Numbered from the stretch's first letter, positions 51,015-61,464 are shown. The stretch: DNA of 64,000 nt from Macrosoma leucophasiata (GCA_036365455.1 JAWQUS010000025.1:25518001-25582000); one strand, 5' to 3'. Translations and numbers: made by a program. The notes: generated by a model not told the origin, from the sequence alone.

Positions 51015-51640
51015 ATAAATGTCGCTTTCCTTTTTCTTCCTCATTTAGGTCCTGTTCGGATTTGTAACTGCACAAAGGTAATGTTCCTTTGTTGAGAACA
51101 TTGCCAAAAAAAGTGGAATTTACCCTCCGAAGATAGAACACGGAAACCATCCTGCGGGATGCGAGACGTTGCGGTCGGATTCAAACTTTATTACCTGCTT
51201 GGGACTGAATCCGTGTGAATTAAGCTACGAGCGTTTTATACCTTGTCAACGAATGCGGCTTGTGAAAAGACTTATAAAAAATGTGATTTGTAGTGTTAAA
51301 AGATCGTTACAGAGGGTAGACAGATTTTTGATGGTTTAACTGACTATTATTTAGTTTCGGCTTACATGATTTAAGTTGAAGAAATTATGCATGTTCCAAA
51401 TTACAATAAAGTAAGGCGTTATCATTATTAATTATTGTTAATTATTTTTTTTATAGGATAATCCATTGAAAACAAATCCGGTAATAAAAATTTAATTTCG
51501 CGGTTTTGCTTTTTTATTGAAAAAAGAAAATAAAAAAATCGTTGACTTTGTGTTTTATAAATGCAAAACCAAAAAAAAATTCCCTACTTATATTCTAAGT
51601 GCAAACGTTGTTGTCGGTCTGTCTGTTCCACTTTCACTAC
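51015..51640. other. Unassigned AT-rich stretch
   Basis: Nothing recognised. Confidence 0.4.
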
Positions 51641-51761
51641 ATAACGACATAAACAATTTTAATAAAATTTGGAATGGAAATAGATGAGCCCCGGATTGGA
51701 CAAGGGCCATTTAATTTTTTCAAACTTTCAACCTTAAAGGGTAGGAACAGAGGATGAATGA

Positions 51762-51870
51762 ACATTTTCCCCCGAAGGTCATGGCGGGGAGGTTCAGTAG
51801 CCGATGGCTGTCCCCACACCGACAATTCCCAGAAAAAACCAGCGAGGGAGCGGCTAATAAGTCTTTCGTT
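51762..51870 (-). repeat. GC-rich repeat, reverse fragment
   Basis: The minus strand reads CCGCTCCCTCGCTGGTTTTTTCTGGG, GTCGGTGTGGGGACAGCCATCGGCTAC, CTCCCCGCCATGACCTTCGGGG, matching 50686-50783. Confidence 0.6.
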
Positions 51871-51871
51871 T

Positions 51872-52200
51872 TTTTTCTTTTGAAGTACAGAATCCTAAAT
51901 AAGTAAAATCTCCCACCTAAGATCCTCTTGTATTTATCTATGAATAACATCAAACTATTAATATCCGCCAGACCGCTGTAACTTGCACCACGTAACCTTT
52001 CAATTGCACCTAACCTACCGCCTCAAGGCACGCGGTTTGCGGTTCCCGTCGTCTTTATGTTGGTGCGTCACCAATAGTGAAGTTGTTATGGCCCTGCTAT
52101 TAACACCCTTAATATTGTCACAGCTTTAGCTGCAGGGATCATCTTGAGAACGATTATGTATATTATAAGAGAGCAAACTAGCGTTGTTGAACTGTATGCT
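51872..52200. other. Unassigned stretch
   Basis: Nothing recognised. Confidence 0.35.
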
Positions 52201-52202
52201 TA

Positions 52203-52602
52203 ATAATGGCAACCCGATAAACGTCTCACTGCTGGGCACGAGTCTCTACTCTCTACTCTCTACAGACTCGTCGAGTAGTCCCCCAAAAAGGGGAGAGCCC
52301 CTTTTTGGGGGGATGCTTGGAGCTTACTCCACCACGGCTCCAATGCGGATTGGTGGAGCTGAGTGGGTTAGTGGCTAACCCGTTGTCGGATGTTTTCAAA
52401 CCGCCCATAAGGCCTCCAACAAGGCTTAACGACCACTGTCTATCGATAGCAACCGACAGCTTATCGTGCCCTCCAAAGCACGGAAACGCGCGTTTAATTT
52501 GCCACTAGCGGTCACCCATCACACTACCCGACCGCGCCCGCAGTGCTTAACCCAGTAGATCGCTTATGATCTACACCAGCCGCGGGGCTATGCGCATTTT
52601 GG
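52203..52602 (-). mobile_element. SINE-D (5S-derived), rearranged 3' part
   Basis: Near the 3' end the copy carries CTCTACTCTCTACTCTCTAC and a hairpin CCCAAAAAGGGGAGAGCCCCTTTTTGGG (52280-52310), i.e. the CCCCTTTTTTGGGG word in both orientations. The 5S-like head is intact. Confidence 0.82.
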
Positions 52603-52604
52603 TA

Positions 52605-52960
52605 TGCTTGCCACTTCATAAATAAAACAGATGTGCAAACGTGTACTAAAGACAGAATACACTAAATTGTTAATATCTCGTGCTTGACCCACATTCTATG
52701 GCCACAGTGGGAGTTCACTTTTCATGCTCCGGTGGCTCCATGATTTACTTTGTTATTGTTTTATTTTGCTGTTCAGCGGATCCTACTTTCCTAGTTAATT
52801 GTTCAGAAATAACCGGGATTATAGTAAAGATGGAATACTTCTAAAAAGCGCGTGAAGCAGCTATAATTTTGCAAGATTGTTGCAGCATCTGGTATTTAAA
52901 TTATACTGAGTTATCGGTGAAGAAGCCATTTTTTTTGCTGTAAATTATATTTTAATTATA
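52605..52960. other. Unassigned stretch
   Basis: Opens with a scrap of SINE-A tail (TATGCTTGCCACTTCATAAATAAAA, 52601-52626). Nothing else. Confidence 0.4.
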
Positions 52961-52965
52961 AAAGC

Positions 52966-54178
52966 TCTAAGTTCACAGCACACGGCGTATTTTATACGAC
53001 GCGCGTACTAGGAACGCGCGTCTTTGGCGCCGTTGACGCTGATTGTTGCGTTTGCCTTGATAATAAAGGCCAATCCCCACTAAAATTGCTCTAGCACATT
53101 CGTTGCTCTTCCCGATCATTGATTATGCTGACATATGCTATCTCGATTTATCTCAAGAGCAATTTAACAAACTTGAGCGTCTCCAAAATGTATTTATTCG
53201 ATTCATATTTGGCCTCTGTAAATATGATCATATCTTGCAGTTTCGTTCAAAGCTCAAGTGGCTCCCAATTCGTCTCCGACGGAATACTCATATTTTTTCT
53301 CTTTTGTACTGCGTGCTATTCAACCCAAATACTCCCAACTACCTAAAAGACCGATTTAGCAACTTATATTCCTCACATCCCCTCACTCTACGATCCTCCA
53401 CTAATCTGCGACTAAGTACTCCCTCGCATTCCACCTCCTTCTATTCCAACTCCTTTACTATTGAAGCCGTTCGGTTATGGAATTCGTTACCCATAGGTGT
53501 TCGTCAGTCTGATACTATTGATCATTTTAAATTGTCTATGAAACTGTTTCACTTATCCGTTTGATCAATTTAGTGTGACTTTTGTCCGTTCAATTTGTTG
53601 TTATCTCTCCTTTTGCTTTACATAGTTGACATACATGTTATACGTGAATATGAATATGTACATTTTTCTATAATAGTCATGTCAGTAACTTCCATGTCAG
53701 TAACTTCTTAACTATGAATATAACTTTACAATGTTATATTATCTGAATTTAAATGATTATGTGCTGTCGAAGGGGTTTCTGGTCATCCAAAACATTGTAA
53801 ATTGGACATTAACATCATACAAATAAGTCACTTACGTGACAGACCGGATATTTCTTCGATAGAACTTATTCTATCACTGGTAGGTACCTATTGTATTAAA
53901 AATAAATCTAACGAAAGAATTGTAAATTAGAAGAGCGGAGCCCTCTGGAACAGGCATTTTACAATGCTTAAAAGGGGACTCCAGCCTATTTGTGTCATAA
54001 AACATTTTGATATAGAAATAAAGATTATTTATTTATTTAAAAAAAATATATATATATTTCTTTTTTGCGTTCAAATCTCGTATAAAGTGCGTATACGGAC
54101 GACAACTGCGGTGCGTATACGGACGTCAACTGCGCGTCGCCTTCGCGTATAATATACGCCGTGTGCTATGGGCCTTAG
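52966..54178. mobile_element. TIR element enclosing a LINE fragment
   Basis: Left end CTCTAAGTTCACAGCACACGGCGTATTTTATACG; right end (reverse complement) CTAAGGCCCATAGCACACGGCGTATATTATACG. The AGCACACGGCGTAT core is exact. Near the right end, GTGCGTATACGGACG.CAACTGCG is repeated twice (54086-54134). The LINE at 53.07-54.05 kb fills most of the interior, so the original element was probably about 230 bp and took a LINE insertion. Confidence 0.65.
53075..54047 (+). mobile_element. LINE 3' end with C-terminal ORF2
   Basis: The plus-strand frame at 53103-53564 reads LFPIIDYADICYLDLSQEQ, NKLERLQNVFIRFIFGL, LKWLPIRLRRNTHIFSLLY and IEAVRLWNSLPIGVRQ. This is the C-terminal region of a Jockey/CR1-type ORF2, distinct from the 29-kb LINE. 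The frame is open to a TGA at 53562-53564. A 480-bp 3' UTR ends AATAAAGATTATTTATTTATTT (54018-54041), a tail of the TTA/TTTA type. The 5' part is truncated and YADD is not present. Confidence 0.78.
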
Positions 54179-54213
54179 AAGTAACGTTTTCGCAGGTTTT
54201 AGTGAGCTTTTGG

Positions 54214-54251
54214 TCTTAGGAATCGGCGTGCATGTATGAAGAGAATGATCA
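54214..54251 (+). mobile_element. LINE fragment, 14.4-kb family
   Basis: GTCTTAGGAATCGGCGTGCATGTATGAAGAGAATGAT codes SLRNRRACMKRMM of that family; 38 bp only. Confidence 0.6.
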
Positions 54252-54388
54252 ATTGATGAGAAAAGTGATTTATGCAGCTCACGCAACACAAAAATATCTA
54301 AACAAAAACGAGAGCAAAATTCAAAGAATCTTTTAGAAATCTTTTAGAATCCTTAGAAATTTTAAATTTTTTTTTCTTTAAATTTTTA

Positions 54389-54678
54389 CTGGTGGTAGAG
54401 CTCCAGTGACGGAGCTCGCGGGCGTAGGCACCACCGCATTACCTGATTTACTTGCCGCTAAATGGTAGTGTTCAGCACTATCGTGTTCCGGTCAGGTGGT
54501 AATGTACGGCTCTGTAATTTCCGGCACAGAAGCATAACACCTTAGGCCTCAGGGGTGGTAACGCATTTGCATTTTGACCTTGGTCTTTGTGTGGGTGTCT
54601 ATAGGCTGCAGTCATCACTTAACATCAATGTGATCTGCATGCTTGTTTACCACCTACATTACATAAAAAAAAAAAAAA
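54389..54678 (+). mobile_element. SINE-A, full length
   Basis: CTGGTGGTAGAGCTCCAGTG to CTACATTACATAA and an A tail of about 15. Close to consensus. Confidence 0.9.
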
Positions 54679-54846
54679 ACTTATAAACAATTGCGATCAT
54701 ATGAACCACTTATATTTTTAACTACAGCGTAAATAGCACAATCTCATTTTTATTGGATAACCAGCTGTGTTTTGAAACTATTATTTGTAACAACATCAAT
54801 CTTCCGGCAGTCGCGGCCATCCCCGGGTTGCCTATACGCTCGTAAA

Positions 54847-55204
54847 TAATAATGGCAACCCATTATACGTCCCACTGCTGGGCACGAGTCTCTCCCCTTT
54901 TTTGGGGGGGGGCCTGGAGCTTACTCCACCACGCTGCTCCAATGCGGATTGGTAGAGGTGGGTGGGTTAGTGGCCAACCCACTGTCGGATGTTTTCAAAC
55001 CGCCCATAAGGCCTCCGACAAGGTTTAACGACTGCTATCCATCGATAGCAACCGGGACCGACGGCTTAACGTGCCCTCCGAAGCACGGAAACGCGCAATT
55101 AATTTGCCACTAGCGGTCACCCATCACACTACCCGACCGCGCCCGTAGTGCTTAACCGAACAGATCGCTTACGATCTACACCAGCCGCTGGGCCATGCGC
55201 GCTT
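54847..55204 (-). mobile_element. SINE-D (5S-derived), full length
   Basis: Reference copy for the family. On the minus strand, GTTAAGCA, 3 nt, CGGGCGCGGT, 10 nt, GATGGGTGACCGC keep the order and spacing of the 5S rRNA internal promoter (A box to C box). The body and the CCCAGCAGTGGGACGTATAATGGGTTGCC end follow, with a short (ATT)n tail. The 3' end resembles that of RTE LINEs (FVQQW coding end), suggesting the enzyme source. Confidence 0.88.
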
Positions 55205-55317
55205 TTACGCTCGTAAAGGTCATGTGATAATAGATAAACTATATGTATCTTTGTACTATATATTTTTCGCAATAACACTTGAGGTTACGAAAGATCGCGA
55301 CAGGTGGAAATTCTTTT

Positions 55318-55507
55318 GGGATTTTTCCATTTTCTGTAAATTTCCCAGTACCTCGAAGTTTGGTAATGTGCCCGGAGATGTCAACAGGCTCGCCACCTGT
55401 TACATGGGCCAAAACGTAACCGGCGAATCGTGGGTGTCTGCATGTATGCTTGAATGCATGCATTTACCTCTGCCTACCCCTTCGGGGATTATAGGCGCGA
55501 AGTTACG
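55318..55507 (+). mobile_element. SINE-B, 3' two thirds
   Basis: TGGGATTTTTCCATTTTCTG to CTACCCCTTCGGGGATTATAGGCGCGAAGTTACG; the head is missing. Confidence 0.82.
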
Positions 55508-55512
55508 TTACG

Positions 55513-55798
55513 TTTTTTAATGTAATGAAAATGGTAAGCCAGCATGCGGTTCACATTGATGTTAAGTGATGACTGCAGCCTATATACACCCACACAAGGA
55601 CCGGAGGTCAAAATGCAGATGCGTTACCACTTCTGAGGCCTAAGGTGTTATGCCTCTGTGCCGGAAATTACAGGGTCATACATTACCACCTACCCGGAAC
55701 ACGATAGTGCTGAACACTACCATTTAGCGGCAAGTATATTAGGTAATGCGGTGGTGCCTACGCCCACAAGCTCCGTCACTACAGCTCTACCACCAGTA
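55513..55798 (-). mobile_element. SINE-A, full length
   Basis: T tract, AATGGTAAGCCAGCATGCGG to CAGCTCTACCACCAGT. Confidence 0.87.
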
Positions 55799-55995
55799 AT
55801 TTATATAGTATTTGCATACATGTTATCTCCCAACCCACTTTTTAGGAGACTCGTTTACTAACATCTCGTTATCACACATGTAAATGAAAACTACATTTAT
55901 ATTTTCCCATTTATACCAACAATAACGAGTAATTTTGGATTGCTTCTGACTTTTATTGCCTTGCTAATTATCGTGCCGTTGGGTACATAAGCTAT

Positions 55996-56263
55996 CGTAG
56001 AGCAACACGGGCCACCGGCCGCGGCGGACCGGAGGAGAGTAGCCATATGCAGGCTTTCCCCTTTGTCAAAGTACAAACCCAAGTGGGCCTAAGCCTATCG
56101 CCTAGCTGTTTAAATGTGTGTTGTACACGATTTTTGTAGTGTGTGTATGTCACACGCATTTCCCTCCGCAAAGTATGACAGATTGTTTTGCATCGGTAAT
56201 AAACGCTATGGCTACTCCCCTCCCCTCCGGTCCGCCGCGGCCGGTGGCCCGTGTTGCTCTATG
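55996..56263 (+). mobile_element. hAT-like MITE, copy 3
   Basis: 268 bp with a perfect 8-bp duplication TAAGCTAT (55988-55995, 56264-56271). Both arms keep the GC box (CGGGCCACCGGCCGCGGCGGACC / GGTCCGCCGCGGCCGGTGGCCCG), unlike copies 1 and 2. It therefore shows the full-length inverted end of about 55 bp. Confidence 0.9.
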
Positions 56264-56271
56264 TAAGCTAT

Positions 56272-56660
56272 TATTATAATAATTTGCTGCTCTCACGATA
56301 TTAAAAATAAGTGCTTTTTATTTAAATTTAGCCAATTTTTAAATTATATATGGACTCAGTGGGCAATTGACCTGAAATACGGAGAAATTGACAACAATGA
56401 CTAGTAACTCGGGATTGATCCATCTTATTTCCCAGTCATTTTGCTTGGGACTCATTCGTTCATTTTTATTTATTTGTATAGATAACCTTACCTAAAAGCC
56501 ACCTGGCTTTTTGAAACCGGTATTTACTTTTCGATTTTTAAGTGTAAATGCCGATATGTCACTTACTCGTCTATTCATACATTGTTGAGTATGTTCTGTA
56601 AGTATGTTATATTCTCTTCTAACCTCACAGTTAAGGAATACTGTAGCTTCCAACCTGAGC
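56272..56660. other. Unassigned AT-rich stretch
   Basis: Nothing recognised. Confidence 0.35.
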
Positions 56661-56663
56661 ACT

Positions 56664-56880
56664 GTCACACCGCGTACACTTTGTCAAAATTCCATACAAA
56701 CGCTTAATTTGGTTTCTATTACACAGACATCAATCAGTGACGTGTACTTACACGTGCACCTGCGTAGCACGTAGAAAATACCAACCGTCGCCCATAAGAC
56801 GGGGGGCGGTTGGGTGAGGCATGGCAATCGGGCGGTACGTCGAAGTGTCCATTCTATACGTAGTATTATTACATATTCTT
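56664..56880 (+). repeat. 230-bp dispersed repeat, copy 2
   Basis: Partner of 28456-28685, same orientation, about 85% alike by eye. Confidence 0.7.
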
Positions 56881-57170
56881 TGGCACTATAGCATGAAATG
56901 ATGACATGTATAAAAATAATAACAAATTGTATGCCTACACCAAAGTGCTACGAGAGCTACGCGCTACACTCTACGCGGCTACAAGCTACGCGTCGCTCGA
57001 ATATCGTTTGTATGGAATGGATCTCATATACATACAAATGCGTAAAATCAATGTCTTCCTCAGGGTAGACCCATCACAGTTCTTTTAAATGATCTCGTGC
57101 CGCTTTTATAGAAGCGGTCTATAATACATTTACCTCTTTTTAACTAATTTGACGATATTTTATTTTTAAA

Positions 57171-57240
57171 GAAAATTGGAAAGAAAAATTTGACTTCAGG
57201 CGAGACTCGAACTCGCGACCTATTGCATTGCTTTATGGCG
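57171..57240 (-). mobile_element. E element, inverted left arm
   Basis: ATTTTATTTTTAAAGAAAAT...TTTGACTTCAGGCGAGACTCGAACTCGCGACCTA is the reverse complement of the tRNA 3' half and tail at 57650-57720. It is followed by TTGCATTGCTTTATGG / CCATAAAGCAATGCAA, a second inversion around CGCTGCTGCTA. Confidence 0.75.
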
Positions 57241-57300
57241 CTGCTGCTACCATAAAGCAATGCAACTGATGTGAAGGAAAGATTTGACAAATCGGGCAGG

Positions 57301-57374
57301 GCTTCAGTAGCTCAATTGGAAGAGCGGCTGGACTAGATTCCCAGTAGGTCGCGAGTTCGAGTCCCTCCTGAAGT
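57301..57374 (+). mobile_element. E element, tRNA-like unit 1
   Basis: Acceptor GCTTCAG/CTGAAGT, D arm GCTCAATTGGAAGAGC. The T arm here is damaged (GCGAG-TTCGAGT-CCCTC). A box TAGCTCAATTGG. Confidence 0.75.
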
Positions 57375-57725
57375 CAAATTTTTCTTTCCATTTTTCTTTA
57401 AAAATAAAATATATTTCACAAGCATGTGTTAATGCAAAATAATATAAAAACAATTATTAAGGGTAAAAGCGACTTCTTTACGATATTCAATAAACTGAAA
57501 AGTCTATTATATCGGTTGCCCAACTAGCATAGTTGGTAATAGATGGCGCTGCTGCTACCATAAAGCAATGCAATAGATGTGAAGGAAAGATTTGACAAAT
57601 CGGGCAGGGCTTCAGTAGCTCAATTGGAAGAGCGGCTGGACTAGATTCCCAGTAGGTCGCGAGTTCGAGTCTCGCCTGAAGTCAAATTTTTCTTTCCATT
57701 TTTCTTTAAAAATAAAATAGAACTT
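57375..57725 (+). mobile_element. E element, tandem unit 2 with tRNA-like part
   Basis: Spacer TATTTCACAAGCATGTG...AGTCTATTATATCGGTTGCCC...GGAAAGATTTGACAAATCGGGCAGG leads to a second tRNA-like unit (57609-57682), 308 bp after the first. In this unit the acceptor, D and T arms (GCGAG-TTCGAGT-CTCGC) all pair; the anticodon stem has a mismatch (CTGGA/CCCAG). Confidence 0.75.
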
Positions 57726-57837
57726 AAGCAATCGACTTGATAGTAAGCAATTGAGAACAACAATGAGATGACATTTATTGCTTTTATGATTGTAGAAATT
57801 AAATTCACGGATTTTCTCGCGTATACAACACTCCCAA

Positions 57838-57895
57838 ACTTCTTCTTATACCCGATGTTTCGGTCGCTTTTCAGCTACCGTGGTCACGGGTAGAC
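57838..57895. repeat. Transposon-end-like word
   Basis: CCCGATGTTTCGGTCGCTTTTCAGCTACCGTGGTCACGGG is a repeat I have seen in lepidopteran DNA (memory, unchecked). CCCG/CGGG closes it. Confidence 0.35.
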
Positions 57896-57972
57896 TAATT
57901 TTAGTGTCATGATGAACTAATGAATCGAACTTATGAGAATAAGCCATAATGGCTTATATTTTTTTAAGATTT

Positions 57973-58197
57973 TATTTTCTCATTTGTTCAACCGTCGTAC
58001 TAGTGGGAATTTTTTTCTCAATTGTTCGACCGTCGAACTCATAAGGAGGCGTGATGAGGACCATGGGCGCTCCCGACTTAGCCAAGTTAGGTCGAAGGGT
58101 TTAGCGCCGCGCCGTTCGGTGTTAGGTTTTTTTTTTTGCTGACAGTAAAAAACTTTACAATTCTCACTAATTAGACGGTCGAACAAATGAGAAAATA
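57973..58197. mobile_element. TIR element, 225 bp
   Basis: TATTTTCTCATTTGTTCAACCGTCGTACTAGTGGGAATT and its near-complement at 58160-58197; an inner repeat TTGTTCGACCGTCGAAC echoes the end. The GC-rich core has no ORF of note. Confidence 0.7.
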
Positions 58198-58366
58198 ATG
58201 TCTTACTATTTTGACAATCGAATTAATGAATCAAACTACTAAGAATGAACCGATTTTATGATAAAACAAGTATTTTATGTGCTAATTTTCCTGAGTAGTA
58301 TAATAGTAACAGGTGACTACTTCCAGGGTCAGGTTCGATCCTCCTCGATTAAAAAAAAACTATGTA

Positions 58367-58535
58367 AATTGTTTTTGTTGCAAAGGTGGCAAACTACCAT
58401 GCAGTTCACATTGATGTTAAGTGATAACTGCAGCCTGTAGACACCCACAGAAATACCAGAGGTCTAAATGCAGATGCGTTACCCTGAGACCTTGGATGTT
58501 GTATCTCTGAGATAGTTATAACGGGACCTTGAACT
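58367..58535 (-). mobile_element. SINE-A, old diverged copy
   Basis: AAAGGTGGCAAACTACCATGCAGTTCACATTGATG, TGCAGCCTGTAGACACCCACAG, then eroded. Confidence 0.65.
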
Positions 58536-58550
58536 TGATATGGTGCAAAA

Positions 58551-58604
58551 TGTAACTGGTGAATTGTGGGTGAAATTTTGCTAACCTCGTCGGGGATTAC
58601 GGGA
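58551..58604 (+). mobile_element. SINE-B, 3' scrap
   Basis: AAAATGTAACTGGTGAATTGTGGGTG and CCTCGTCGGGGATTACGGG. Confidence 0.45.
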
Positions 58605-58608
58605 CTGA

Positions 58609-58902
58609 TTTTTTTTTTTTTTTTTTATATAATGGAAGTGGCAAACAAGCATGCAGTTCACATTGATGTTAAGTGATGACTGCAGCCTATGAGACTGAGA
58701 CTGAGACCAAGATCAAAATGCAGATGCGTTACCACTCCTGAGGCCTAAGGTGTTATGCCTCTGTGCCGGAAATTACAGGGCCGTACATTACCACCCGACC
58801 GGAACACGATAGTGCTGAACACTAGCATTTAGCGGCAAGTATATTAGGTAATGCGGTGGTGCCTATGCCCGCGAGCTCCGTCACTGGAGCTCTACCACCA
58901 GT
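58609..58902 (-). mobile_element. SINE-A, full length, long tail
   Basis: T tract 58609-58626; complete and close to consensus. Confidence 0.88.
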
Positions 58903-58904
58903 AA

Positions 58905-59165
58905 AAAAATTATTTTGTCCATTTCTCCATAATTATAATCAATCAGACATCGAACAATTAACGTTAGCAGTTGACAACAATAACGAGTAATATGGGATTG
59001 GTCCCGACTTTTATTGCCTTACTAATTATCGTGTTTCAATGGGCCATCTATCTGTTTTGTTTTGGCAAACGCTCGCTCTATCGGCGTTAGTTTGGTGTTT
59101 TATTGCTTTGTGTATAGCACTATAAATGAGTAGGTATTTTGTTATTGAAACTTTTGTAGAGGAGT
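58905..59165. other. Unassigned stretch with hAT-MITE flank word
   Basis: ACAACAATAACGAGTAATATGGGATTGGTCCCGACTTTTATTGCC...ACTAATTATCGTG (58974-59030) repeats 55917-55975 (CCAACAATAACGAGTAATTTTGGATTGCTTCTGACTTTTATTGCC...GCTAATTATCGTG), the DNA just left of hAT-like MITE copy 3. Confidence 0.6.
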
Positions 59166-59168
59166 GTA

Positions 59169-59331
59169 ACTGCCTCAGTACCTAGTGGTAGTAGGCCACT
59201 ACTACTACGCTGGAGGTCCTGGGTTCGATTCCCGGCACTGGGACTCTCAGTGATAACGGTTTAAATGCTTTATCTCACGTTCTCTCATTGGGATCTTTCC
59301 ATTTTCCGGAAGTTTCCCAGTACCTCCAGTA
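59169..59331 (+). mobile_element. SINE-B, 5' half
   Basis: Head ACTGCCTCAGTACCTAGTGG and GGGTTCGATTCCCGG; stops after TTTCCCAGTACCTCCAG. Confidence 0.8.
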
Positions 59332-59357
59332 TTTATTAATCTGATCTGATCTGATTA

Positions 59358-59419
59358 AAACCTGTGACCTTCGTTCGGATCATGCGGCCATCACGCACCG
59401 CTGGACCAACTGGGTCATC
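59358..59419 (-). mobile_element. tRNA-like SINE head, decayed
   Basis: The minus strand reads GATGACCCAGTTGGTCCAGCGGTGCGTGATGG, like the SINE-C head (A box TTGGTCCAGCGG); the B box is lost. Confidence 0.5.
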
Positions 59420-59424
59420 AATTT

Positions 59425-61078
59425 ATTTAGTATTGATAGGTTATAATCGCTTACCTGTTAATAATTAAGTATCACCTACTTACATTATTCATGTTCTTGA
59501 TCGCTCTATGTAGGACCTACTTATATATATTATAACACTGTTTTTCTTAAATTCTCGATAAAAATATCAATATTCAATAACTTTATGTAAATATTATGTT
59601 TTAAAACACACACGAAAATACATTGCAAAAAGAAAACTGTAAACACATGTTTATTTCTTCACTCAAAGAAAGATGGCCGGAAAAAATGCCGAAAAGGCTA
59701 TCTCAGGCCGATTCTCCGTAGTTTCTAAAGCCTCTGATTGCACTGATCAAAAATGAACTTTAAATTCTATACTTTAAGGTCCAAACAAACAGTAAACGTA
59801 TCGCGGTCCGCGTATGTAACTGTGCTGTCGTAAAATAGCGTTCCAGTTACGATGCGATGATGCCCGGGAACTGTCGGGTTTCACCGAAAGCTGAGTTAAG
59901 CATTCGTCATACAGCGAGCGGAACATTGTCAAACTTAAACCACAGTCTAAAGAAAACGAACGTGTAAATTACCTAACTGTGCTTAAACTATAGCGTAAAA
60001 TGGAATTAGCAGTCTAGCGTCAGAGATACATTTAATGTGTGAGGACACACGTATATAAAGACGCATGAATTTTTGTAATTAAATTACATTAAGCGTGCAA
60101 TCGGAAGGCTTTTAGGTAAACTCTGTAGTCTATTTATTATAGACATCAAATCAAATATCTCGATAAACATTTCATTGCTATTCTAATTTGTTTTGCTAAA
60201 CGGCTCATAACAGCACCTAACATTATGTTGCGTCAGTTGTTGTCGTTAAGTGATACGTTTACCGTTGAACTTCTCTACTGGAATTCTACTGCCAGGATGG
60301 TATATTGACATCTCAATTAAAAGGAAACTAGTGTGTGCCTTTAATTTTGAAATTTTCGTAGTCAGTACGTGACTGTGTATATACTGAACATGAGCTTGTG
60401 TCAAACCTTTGTATTCAAGGAACTTCAGTTATGCTACTTATTCTATTTTATTCTATGACTTATTACGTTAACTTTACGCTGACGTCTAGTTCCGCTTTCT
60501 GTGTGTCATAAGCTTTCGGGTCAGGGGTGTCAAAGTTTTTTCTCGTCGAATTGGGTTACACTACAATTTGCATACTTACATTTTTTTTATTATTCGCTAT
60601 CTCGTTCCACTTCTGTAACATAAAGTTGAGATGCTGAGGTCGAGGAGTTCACGAAGTTTCCGTTCACAGAAACTTTTGTTTTATCATACATAATATGTAT
60701 TTTATGTTATACCTTCTGTTTTAGCTGGTGGTTTATTAAGTTTACAAATTACCAGTATTTGTACTTATTGTACTTTTAATGCCAGATTTCGAGCACACAT
60801 TTGATATATGTTGTAATACAAAATCACGTCCGGATTATTTTGTGTATTTGCAAAATGAAGTGAAATAGGGACAATTTTGATACTTTCTATTATTTATACA
60901 CGATTTTAATGTATTAAATAGTAAAAATATACGTGTCATGGAAATAACGCACACATACCCTAACACGACCTAATTAGAAAATGTATTTATAATCATAATA
61001 CAAGTCTACGTATAAGATATTTTTTATTTAATGAATTTAATTAATATTTTTTATTTTATAATATTGCTTTCTGAATAA
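59425..61078. other. Longest repeat-poor stretch
   Basis: About 1.65 kb without a recognisable repeat or ORF over 60 codons. AT-rich with a more balanced part at 59680-59960. If any host regulatory or exon sequence remains in the right half of the window, it would be here, but nothing specific can be shown. Confidence 0.45.
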
Positions 61079-61092
61079 GTTGAATTTATGAT

Positions 61093-61464
61093 ATTTTACT
61101 TTAAAAATAAAATATATTTCACAAGCATGTGTTAATGCGAAATAATATAAAAACAATTATTAAGGGTAAAAGCGACTTCTTTACGATATTCAATAAACTG
61201 AAAAGTCTATTATATTGGTTGCCTAACTAGCATAGTTGGTAATAGATTGCGCTGCTGCTACCATAAAGCAATGCAATAGACGTGAAGGAAAGATTTGACA
61301 AATCGGGCAAGGCTTCAGTAGCTCAATTGGAAGAGCGGCTGGACTAGATTCCCAGTAGGTCGCGAGTTCGAGTCTCGCCTGAAGTCAATTTTTTCTTTCC
61401 ATTTTTCTTTAAAAATAAAATATATTTCACAAGCATGTGTTAATGCGAAATAATATAAAAACAA
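61093..61464 (+). mobile_element. E element, complete with 12-nt duplication
   Basis: TGAATTTATGAT flanks both sides (61081-61092, 61465-61476). The element starts and ends with the same direct repeat (TTTAAAAATAAAATATATTTCACAAGCATGTG at 61100 and 61409). The tRNA-like unit is 61312-61385: acceptor GCTTCAG/CTGAAGT, D arm and T arm intact, A box TAGCTCAATTGG, B box-like GAGTTCGAGTCTC. A 12-nt duplication and an AT-rich 3' end fit LINE-driven insertion. Confidence 0.82.

Noticed and set aside
54847..55204. 5S rRNA gene
   Set aside because: Only the internal promoter region is 5S-like; the 5S ends are missing and the copies carry SINE bodies and tails.
57301..57682. Two functional tRNA genes
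   Set aside because: Acceptor, D and T arms pair, but the anticodon stem has a mismatch, the loop CTAGATT is unusual, one T arm is broken, and the units belong to mobile elements with target duplications.
57301..57725. CRISPR-like array from spaced repeats
   Set aside because: The 308-bp unit is a tRNA-like retroposon in tandem; no short repeats with unique spacers and no cas genes, and the DNA is eukaryotic.
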